The notes under the pieces were generated by a model. The model did no database searches. It was not told the DNA's origin and was given only the letters and a program-made list of their open reading frames with translations. Positions 1 to 5,008 of a stretch of DNA of 6,058 nucleotides are shown one piece after another (position 1 is the stretch's first letter; every line of letters starts with the position of its first letter). The translations under genes and the position numbers were made by a program. Origin of the DNA: Flavobacteriales bacterium (GTDB taxonomy: Bacteria; Bacteroidota; Bacteroidia; Flavobacteriales; BACL11); assembly GCA_002683775.1 (NCBI GenBank), contig NYTT01000040.1, forward strand, positions 1-6,058, in the 5' to 3' direction.

Positions 1-121
1 CAGGAGCTTCTTCCTTAGCAGGAGCTTCTTCCTTAGCAGGAGCTTCTTCTTTAGCAGGAGTTTCTTCTTTAGCAGGAGTTTCTTCCTTAGCAGGAGCTTC
101 TTCCTTAGCAGGAGCTTCTTC
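1..121 (-). repeat. 18-bp in-frame tandem repeat encoding the S16 EEAPAK tail
   Basis: Six full copies and a partial seventh (109-121) of the unit caggagcttcttccttag lie head to tail from base 1. Copies begin at 1, 19, 37, 55, 73, 91 and 109. Differences are only c/t changes at unit positions 7 and 14: the first turns Ala into Thr (EETPAK, in the two copies starting at 55 and 73), and the second is the silent AAG/AAA lysine change. On the minus strand each unit encodes Glu-Glu-Ala-Pro-Ala-Lys, starting at residue 157. Because the unit is a multiple of three, copy-number change would keep the frame. The array reaches the window edge, so its full length is not visible. Confidence 0.95.
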
Positions 122-589
122 AGCAATTAATTCAGATTTCTGAAGCGCTATGTTTGCAGCTCTCTCATCATTTTTAGCTTTTTCAGCTGCAAGTAATGCT
201 TTTTCTTTTGCTAATATCTCTTTTGCGATTGTATCTTTTTTGCTTGCTACCTGACCTTCTTTGTTTTCCATCCATGCAGAAAATCTTTTTTCGGCTTCTT
301 CTTCATTAAAGGCTCCTTTAGAAACACCTACCATAAGGTGTTTTTTCATCATTATACCTTTGTATGATAAGATTGCTCTAGCAGTATCTGATGGTTGAGC
401 ACCTTTCAAGAGCCAGTTAACTGCACTATCAAAATTAATATCTACAGTGGCAGGGTTAGTGTTAGGATTGTATATTCCTAACTTTTCAATAAATTTCCCA
501 TCTCTTGGAGCTTTAGTGTCAGCTACTACTATATGGTAAAAAGCTTGTTTTCTTCTACCGTGTCTTGATAATCTTATTCTTGTTGCCAT
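1..589 (-). CDS. rpsP: 30S ribosomal protein S16, C-terminus cut by the window edge
   Basis: S16 is a small-subunit protein that binds 16S rRNA and helps assemble the 30S body. The ATG is at 589-587, and 196 full codons are present without a stop, so the gene continues left of base 1. The N-terminus MATRIRLSRHGRRKQAFYHI, then VVADTKAPRDGKFIEKLG and YNPNTNPATVDIN, is classic S16, with the conserved core at about residues 1-80. Residues ~95-156 form a charged, probably helical extension, and from residue 157 the protein is a run of EEAPAK/EETPAK repeats. Most bacterial S16 proteins are only ~80-90 aa; long tails are typical of Bacteroidota. An in-frame ATG 42 bases upstream (631) would add 14 residues (MRINHRDGLTKLKE), but the family begins at MATRIRL, so 589 is preferred. 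No Shine-Dalgarno is visible. It is divergent from the E1 gene and has its own -7 box at 645-652. The family call is very secure; the true length is unknown. Confidence 0.97.
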   Translation of the reverse strand, partial: MATRIRLSRHGRRKQAFYHIVVADTKAPRDGKFIEKLGIYNPNTNPATVDINFDSAVNWLLKGAQPSDTARAILSYKGIMMKKHLMVGVSKGAFNEEEAEKRFSAWMENKEGQVASKKDTIAKEILAKEKALLAAEKAKNDERAANIALQKSELIAEEAPAKEEAPAKEETPAKEETPAKEEAPAKEEAPAKEEAP

Positions 590-625
590 TTCTTTTAATT
601 TGGTTAAACCATCTCTGTGATTAAT

Positions 626-639
626 CCTCATTATTGAGG
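626..639 (-). promoter_or_regulatory. Small perfect hairpin in the rpsP 5' leader
   Basis: The sequence cctca-ttat-tgagg forms a 5-bp perfect stem with a 4-base loop. It lies just downstream of the rpsP -7 box, so a transcript starting about 6-8 bases after that box would carry the hairpin at or very near its 5' end. It also contains an in-frame upstream ATG (631-629) that would otherwise compete with the conserved start at 589. A role in RNA stability, start selection or S16 feedback is possible but is inference only; a 5-bp stem can arise by chance. Confidence 0.35.
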
Positions 640-644
640 GGCTG

Positions 645-652
645 CAAAAATA
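645..652 (-). promoter_or_regulatory. Predicted Bacteroidota-type -7 box for rpsP (TATTTTTG)
   Basis: On the minus strand the sequence reads TATTTTTG followed by CA, an exact match to the TAnnTTTG -7 element used by the primary sigma factor of Bacteroidota. It lies 55 bases upstream of the rpsP ATG, in the only gap available to drive this gene. No clear -33 TTTG element is seen at the expected spacing, which lowers confidence slightly. The same TTTTGCA core recurs before the E1 and aminotransferase genes. Confidence 0.7.
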
Positions 653-745
653 GAAATCTTTTGTAAATTTATTGCTAAAATTACAGAAAAATATTTTTTT
701 TATTTTTCAATTCCTATAAATTAGTAAAAAATCATAAAAATTAAC

Positions 746-753
746 TAATTTTG
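746..753 (+). promoter_or_regulatory. Predicted Bacteroidota-type -7 box for the E1-murQ unit (TAATTTTG)
   Basis: TAATTTTG followed by CA matches TAnnTTTG exactly and lies 25 bases before the ATG at 779, giving a short predicted 5' leader of roughly 18-20 nt. The surrounding sequence is very AT-rich. No convincing -33 element is visible upstream. Because the next two genes follow with no gap, this is the likely promoter for all three plus-strand genes at 779-4214. Confidence 0.72.
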
Positions 754-754
754 C

Positions 755-764
755 AATCCGGATT
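755..764. promoter_or_regulatory. 10-bp palindrome at the predicted E1 transcription start
   Basis: AATCCGGATT is a perfect inverted repeat beginning two bases after the E1 -7 box, so it would cover the likely +1 position. Its CCGG centre stands out in AT-rich surroundings. It could be a repressor half-site pair or chance; no regulator gene is nearby to support an operator role. Confidence 0.25.
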
Positions 765-778
765 TTAAAAATTAAAGA

Positions 779-3202
779 ATGGGAACAACATCAAATAAAA
801 GTAAAAATAAGATTTCTAAAGATCAATTTAAAGAAACAATATTATCTGATTACAAATTAGCTTCTGAAGTTAGAGAAAGCGGAGCACAAGGAAGAAGAGA
901 TGTATTATCTGGTAAAGGTAGCTTCGGTATTTTTGGTGATGGTAAAGAATTAGCACAAATTGCTTTATCAAAAGTTTTTAAAAATGGTGATTTTCGTGCG
1001 GGCTATTACAGGGATCAAGCATTAATGACTGCAATTGGTCAATACTCACCAAAACAAATGTTTTCAGCACTATATGGTGACCCTGAATTAGACAGGGAAC
1101 CAAGTTCTGGTTCTAGACAAATGATGAATCATTTTGGCACTAGATTTTTAAATGATGACGGTAGTTGGAGAAATTTAATGGAACAAAAAAATTCAACTTC
1201 TGATATGGCTTGTTTAGCATCTCAGTTTCCAAGATTAGTTGGACTTGCTCAAGCATCACAAGTTTATAGACAAATCCCTGAACTAGCAAAGAAAAATACA
1301 GGCTTTACCAACAATGGAAGCGAAATTGCTTTTGCAACAATTGGTAATTCTTCTTGTGCTGAGGGACATTTTTGGGAAGCAGTAAATGCAATTGGGGTAT
1401 TACAAGTACCAGCAATAATTTCTATTTGGGATGACGGTTATGGTATTTCAGTTGCAAATGATGTGCAAATGACTAAATCTGACGTATCTGAAGTCTTATC
1501 TGGATTTCAAAATAATGACAAAGGAAAGGGTTTTGAGATTGTTAAGGTTAATGGTTGGGATTATCCATCTTTAGTAAATGCATACGAAACAGCTGAAAAA
1601 TTAGCTAGAGATAAACATATACCATCAATTATTCATGTAGTTGAAATGACTCAGCCTACAGGTCACTCTACTTCTGGTTCTCATGAGAGATATAAAAATA
1701 AAGAGAGATTACAATTTGAAAAAGATTTTGATTGTATCAAAAAATTCAAAGAATGGATTTTAGAAACTGGTATTGCTAGCTTAGATGAATTAGAACAAAT
1801 TGACAAAGATTCAATCAACTCAGTTAAGAAACAAAAGAAAGAAGCGTGGTTAGAGTACCAAGCTCCAATTAAGGAAGAATGGAAAGAATTACAAGGTATT
1901 TTTAATTCAATAGCTGCTCAACACGATATCAAAGAAATTGCTGAATGGATTACTGAACTTAATCAAACAGCAATGTTTGGAATATTCAGAAGAGATTTTC
2001 TAAGTAAAGCAAGAACTTTATTAGGTATGTTAGCTACAGTAGATTCTTCAGAAAAACATAACTTAAGAAGATTTATAAATAGAATTAACTCTGAAAATCA
2101 TAATAGATATAATACCAAACTATATAATGAAACAAATACTTCTGCACTAAAAGTTAATGAAGTAAAACCAGAATATGACCAAAATGCTGAACTTGTTGAT
2201 GCAAGAATTATTTTAAGAGATAATTTTCATCATATGTTCAATGCAATTCCAGAAGCAATGATTTTTGGAGAAGATGTTGGAAAGATTGGTGGTGTAAATC
2301 AAGGATGTGAAGGATTACAAGATAAATTTGGGGATATCAGAGTTTCTGATACAGGAATAAGAGAGGCGACAATCATTGGTCAGGGAATTGGCTTATCTTT
2401 AAGAGGTTTAAAACCAATTGCAGAAATGCAATATCTAGATTATGTTATCTATGGTTTCCAACCAATGGTTGATGATATATCCTCTTTATTCTACAGGACT
2501 CATGGGGGACAGTTAACACCTTTAATTATTAGAACTAGAGGTCACAGATTAGAAGGTATATGGCATTCAGGCTCTCCAATGGGTATGTTATTAAACGGGA
2601 CTAGAGGAATGTATTTGTGTGTACCAAGAGATATGACTAGAGCTGCTGGATTTTACAATACATTAATGCAATCAAACGATCCAGCTATGGTTATCGAATG
2701 TCTTAATGGTTATAGAATCAAAGAGAAATTGCCAAATAATATTGGTGAATTTAGAGTGCCACTTGGAAAAGTTGAAACTACTAAAAATGGAAGTGATATT
2801 ACATTAGTAACATATGGAAGTACATGGCGAGTAGTTATGGATGCAGCAAATAAATTAGAAAATGCTGGAATCTCATGTGAGGTAATAGATACTCAGACGC
2901 TTGTTCCTTTTGATTTATCCCATGATATTGCTAAAAGTGTTAAGAAAACAAATAGATTATTAGTAATTGATGAAGATGTTCCTGGTGGAGCATCAGCTTA
3001 TATAATGCAAAAAATCATTGAAGAGCAAAATGCATATAATTTTTTAGATTCAGAGCCGCAAACTTTAGCTGCAAAGGAACATAGACCTCCATATGGAAAG
3101 GATGGAGATTATTTCACTAAACCATCAGCAGAAGATATATTTGAAAAAGTTTATTTAATGATGCATGAATTTAATCCATCCAAATTTCCATCTCTTTACT
3201 AG
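779..3202 (+). CDS. Fused alpha/beta E1 component of a 2-oxoacid dehydrogenase complex (branched-chain or pyruvate type)
   Basis: This thiamine-diphosphate enzyme catalyses decarboxylation of a 2-oxoacid and reductive acylation of the lipoyl arm of an E2 partner, which is not encoded here. Both E1 chains are joined in 807 aa. The alpha part is about residues 25-310, with MNHFGTRF (116-123), the cofactor region GNSSCAEG...WDDGYGIS (189-224) and GHSTSGSHERYK (295-306). A charged, probably helical linker spans ~310-465. The beta part is ~470-807, with IFGEDVGKIGGV (495-506), DTGIREATIIGQGIG (524-538; Glu529 aligns with the cofactor-activating Glu of E1 beta), HSGSP (596-600) and a C-terminal transketolase-like domain (~660-800). 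The usual GDG...NN cofactor motif is GNS...DD here. The ATG at 779 follows an A-rich stretch without a Shine-Dalgarno and fits the promoter at 746-753. Alpha/beta fusion is common in Bacteroidota. Branched-chain specificity is favoured weakly, partly by ilvE nearby; pyruvate cannot be excluded. Confidence 0.9.
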   Translation: MGTTSNKSKNKISKDQFKETILSDYKLASEVRESGAQGRRDVLSGKGSFGIFGDGKELAQIALSKVFKNGDFRAGYYRDQALMTAIGQYSPKQMFSALYGDPELDREPSSGSRQMMNHFGTRFLNDDGSWRNLMEQKNSTSDMACLASQFPRLVGLAQASQVYRQIPELAKKNTGFTNNGSEIAFATIGNSSCAEGHFWEAVNAIGVLQVPAIISIWDDGYGISVANDVQMTKSDVSEVLSGFQNNDKGKGFEIVKVNGWDYPSLVNAYETAEKLARDKHIPSIIHVVEMTQPTGHSTSGSHERYKNKERLQFEKDFDCIKKFKEWILETGIASLDELEQIDKDSINSVKKQKKEAWLEYQAPIKEEWKELQGIFNSIAAQHDIKEIAEWITELNQTAMFGIFRRDFLSKARTLLGMLATVDSSEKHNLRRFINRINSENHNRYNTKLYNETNTSALKVNEVKPEYDQNAELVDARIILRDNFHHMFNAIPEAMIFGEDVGKIGGVNQGCEGLQDKFGDIRVSDTGIREATIIGQGIGLSLRGLKPIAEMQYLDYVIYGFQPMVDDISSLFYRTHGGQLTPLIIRTRGHRLEGIWHSGSPMGMLLNGTRGMYLCVPRDMTRAAGFYNTLMQSNDPAMVIECLNGYRIKEKLPNNIGEFRVPLGKVETTKNGSDITLVTYGSTWRVVMDAANKLENAGISCEVIDTQTLVPFDLSHDIAKSVKKTNRLLVIDEDVPGGASAYIMQKIIEEQNAYNFLDSEPQTLAAKEHRPPYGKDGDYFTKPSAEDIFEKVYLMMHEFNPSKFPSLY

Positions 3203-4009
3203 ATGAAAAGAATTACGGAATCTGATTCTAATTATGACGAATTGGAAAAAATGAGTCTATCAGACTTATTATCCAATATAAATCTTGAAGATAAAACTGT
3301 CGCTAATTCTGTAAATAAGCAAATTCCTCAGATTCAAAAACTAGTTAAAGTAATAGTAGAAAACATGAAGTTGGGTGGGCGTTTATTTTACATTGGTGCA
3401 GGTACATCTGGAAGACTTGGAATAATTGACGCTTCAGAATGTCCTCCTACTTTTGGAGTTAATCACAATATGGTTATAGGAATAATGGCGGGAGGAGATA
3501 AGGCTATTCGCAAGGCTGTTGAATTTGCAGAAGATAATTTTGATTTAGGATGGAAAGACTTGCAAGAATATAGGATTAACTCAAATGATATTGTACTTGG
3601 AATAGCTGCTTCAGGTTCAACACCATACGTTATAGGTGCATTAAAAAAATGTCAGACTGAAAATATTACTACTTCTTGCATAGTTTGTAATGTTAATTCA
3701 TCTGTGGCAGAAGTGTCAGATTATCCAATTGAAGTTGTTGTTGGTCCAGAATTTGTTACAGGAAGTACAAGAATGAAATCTGGAACTGCACAGAAAATGA
3801 TATTAAATATGATTTCAACTTCTGTAATGATATTGCTTGGCAGAGTAAAGGGTAATAAGATGATTGATATGCAGTTGTCAAATAAGAAATTAATAAATAG
3901 AGGTGTCGAGATGTTAATGCATGAAATAGGTGTTGATTATGATACTGCTTGTTTACTATTAAAAAAGCATGGTTCAGTGAGAGATGCAGTAATAAATTAT
4001 AATGGATAA
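3203..4009 (+). CDS. murQ: N-acetylmuramic acid 6-phosphate etherase MurQ
   Basis: MurQ cleaves the lactyl ether of N-acetylmuramate 6-phosphate to N-acetylglucosamine 6-phosphate and D-lactate in the cytoplasm, returning cell-wall sugar to central metabolism. The 268-aa protein begins with the family-typical TESDSNYDELEKMS. It has the SIS-domain sugar-phosphate loop YIGAGTSGRLGIIDASECPP (63-82), where Glu79 matches the family's catalytic Glu, and AVEFAEDN (105-112), where Glu110 matches the second important Glu. A second loop, IAASGSTPYVIGAL, lies at 134-147, and the MurQ signature GPEFVTGSTRMKSGTAQKM is at 181-199. It is ~30 aa shorter than the 298-aa E. coli enzyme, mainly at both ends, but looks intact. 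The ATG directly follows the E1 TAG (3200-3202) with no spacer, suggesting co-transcription and perhaps translational coupling. No MurNAc kinase or transporter gene lies beside it. Confidence 0.95.
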   Translation: MKRITESDSNYDELEKMSLSDLLSNINLEDKTVANSVNKQIPQIQKLVKVIVENMKLGGRLFYIGAGTSGRLGIIDASECPPTFGVNHNMVIGIMAGGDKAIRKAVEFAEDNFDLGWKDLQEYRINSNDIVLGIAASGSTPYVIGALKKCQTENITTSCIVCNVNSSVAEVSDYPIEVVVGPEFVTGSTRMKSGTAQKMILNMISTSVMILLGRVKGNKMIDMQLSNKKLINRGVEMLMHEIGVDYDTACLLLKKHGSVRDAVINYNG

Positions 4010-4214
4010 AGATAAGTTAATTAAAGGCGGAATTTGGCTGTCAGGTTTTTCAATGAGTATTATGATATCTGCTTTTTCTATATTTATTGGTTTTAATAAT
4101 GTAAATAAACAAGATGACTATACAATTTTAATATTAGGTCTTTTACTTCTTCCACTGGTTTTCTATTGTGCATACAGAGGATTTAAATTAGTATTAGAAG
4201 CTATATTTAACTAG
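4002..4214 (+). CDS. Small two-helix membrane protein, resembling DUF6095
   Basis: This is a 70-aa protein of unknown function. It starts MDKDKLIKGGIWLSG, with two hydrophobic segments at about residues 11-31 and 41-58 joined by a short polar loop (NNVNKQDDY). The charged N-terminus and the Arg/Lys after the second helix fit an inner-membrane hairpin with both ends in the cytoplasm. Length, helix layout and the KLIKG opening resemble the small DUF6095 proteins that I recall next to murQ in flavobacteria; this family call is from memory. Its ATG overlaps the last 8 bases of murQ (ATGGATAA, shifted frame), arguing for translational coupling. Its last 8 bases overlap the convergent mnmD gene. 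A role in cell-wall recycling or the envelope is only suggested by position. Confidence 0.75.
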   Translation: MDKDKLIKGGIWLSGFSMSIMISAFSIFIGFNNVNKQDDYTILILGLLLLPLVFYCAYRGFKLVLEAIFN

Positions 4215-4863
4215 TTTTATTTGCTTTTGTCATTTGTCTCTTGCCAGGTGGGCCGTCTAAAACCTCGATGTCAAACCCTACTTTTTTCATTGTCCTTTTT
4301 ACTGTACCTTTTGCACAGTAGGTGACAAGGAAGCCGTCATCTTCTAATAAATCAAACATTTTTCTAAATATTTGCTCACTCCACAGTTCGGGTTGCTTCT
4401 CAGGTGAAAAAGCATCAAAGTAAATGATGTCAAATTTTGTGTTTGTAGTAAAACTTTCTAAATCAATACAATCTTTTCTAAGATTGAAATATTTATCAAT
4501 TATATTGTGTTTACCCCAATCACAAATGTGGATATCTAATAACTCTTGTTGATGCATTCCTATCAAATCTGTAAAGTTTAGTTTAGAAAAGACATTTTTT
4601 TTAATAGGGTAGAGCTCAATTGCATGATAACTAACATTTACTTTTTTAATATTTGCTTTTTGTTTAGTGAGTAGAGTATTTAGTCCCGTCCCCATGCCAA
4701 TCTCTAAAATGGAGAGATCTTTTTTTATACTTCTTGAAAAGCCATTCCTAATAAAAACATGTTCAGCTTCAACTATTGCTCCATGTTTTGAATGATAACA
4801 TTCATTTATCTTATCATTAAAGATACTGTGAGATCCATCGTTTGTAATTACTATTTTATTCAA
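4207..4863 (-). CDS. mnmD: MnmD-type tRNA (5-methylaminomethyl-2-thiouridine)(34) methyltransferase, TTG start
   Basis: This is a SAM-dependent methyltransferase related to the methylase domain of E. coli MnmC. It is expected to methylate aminomethyl-uridine at wobble position 34 of certain tRNAs, the last step of mnm5(s2)U formation. The 218-aa protein shows the family opening NDGSHSIFNDKINECYHSKH (8-27) and GAIVEAEHVF (28-37), SAM motif I ILEIGMGTGLNT (52-63), the acidic ribose-binding region YHAIELYP (79-86), the MnmC-type FDAFSPEKQPELW (149-161) and the terminal GPPGKRQMTKA (204-214). It lacks the FAD-dependent oxidoreductase half of bifunctional MnmC. The start is TTG (4863-4861): a TAA codon (4866-4864) directly precedes it in frame, the next Met is at residue 57 inside motif I, and family similarity begins within ten residues. 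It has its own divergent promoter at 4878-4885 and overlaps the 70-aa gene at its stop. Confidence 0.9.
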   Translation of the reverse strand: MNKIVITNDGSHSIFNDKINECYHSKHGAIVEAEHVFIRNGFSRSIKKDLSILEIGMGTGLNTLLTKQKANIKKVNVSYHAIELYPIKKNVFSKLNFTDLIGMHQQELLDIHICDWGKHNIIDKYFNLRKDCIDLESFTTNTKFDIIYFDAFSPEKQPELWSEQIFRKMFDLLEDDGFLVTYCAKGTVKRTMKKVGFDIEVLDGPPGKRQMTKANKTS

Positions 4864-4877
4864 TTAGATATTTTTTA

Positions 4878-4885
4878 CAAATATA
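4878..4885 (-). promoter_or_regulatory. Predicted Bacteroidota-type -7 box for mnmD (TATATTTG)
   Basis: The minus strand reads TATATTTG, an exact TAnnTTTG match, only 14 bases before the TTG start codon. A transcript starting ~6-8 bases after the box would have a 5' leader of under ten nucleotides. Unlike the other three boxes in this window it is followed by TA rather than CA. No -33 element was recognised. Confidence 0.6.
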
Positions 4886-4956
4886 ACTTGATTTACTTTT
4901 TATATCTGATGATTAGAAAAAAATAGAATATATAAAAAATCTCTAATAAAATTAAT

Positions 4957-4964
4957 TATTTTTG
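4957..4964 (+). promoter_or_regulatory. Predicted Bacteroidota-type -7 box for ilvE (TATTTTTG)
   Basis: TATTTTTG followed by CA matches TAnnTTTG exactly and equals the rpsP box. It lies 44 bases before the ilvE ATG, implying a leader of roughly 37 nt that is AT-rich and has no Shine-Dalgarno. It is divergent from the mnmD box, with the two boxes about 70 bases apart in the 145-bp gap 4864-5008. No leader peptide or attenuator hairpin was seen, so classical BCAA attenuation is not supported. Confidence 0.7.
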
Positions 4965-5008
4965 CAAAGTTTTTCAGTTTAACCTATTTTTTGATTCATA
5001 TTTAATTT

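Noticed and set aside
1..121. Direct repeats that could suggest a CRISPR or other non-coding array
   Set aside because: The units are 18 bp, contiguous with no spacers, and in frame with S16, so they are a coding tandem repeat.
590..631. Longer rpsP start at the in-frame ATG at 631
   Set aside because: It would add 14 residues before the conserved MATRIRL opening of S16, and the ATG falls within a hairpin; the start at 589 fits the family.
690..708. T-rich stretch as a possible terminator
   Set aside because: No GC-containing stem precedes the T-run, and it lies between divergent promoters where no transcript needs to end.
779..3202. Missing stop or assembly fusion of separate E1 alpha and beta genes
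   Set aside because: The reading frame is continuous with a long uninterrupted linker, and fused E1 proteins are a known form in Bacteroidota.
3203..4009. MurQ as a truncated pseudogene because it is shorter than the E. coli enzyme
   Set aside because: Both SIS loops, both key glutamates and the GPEFVTGSTRMKSGTAQKM signature are present, and ends are set by clean start and stop codons.
4867..4877. Run of six T before mnmD as a terminator
   Set aside because: There is no adjacent stem, and it sits in a promoter region between divergent genes.
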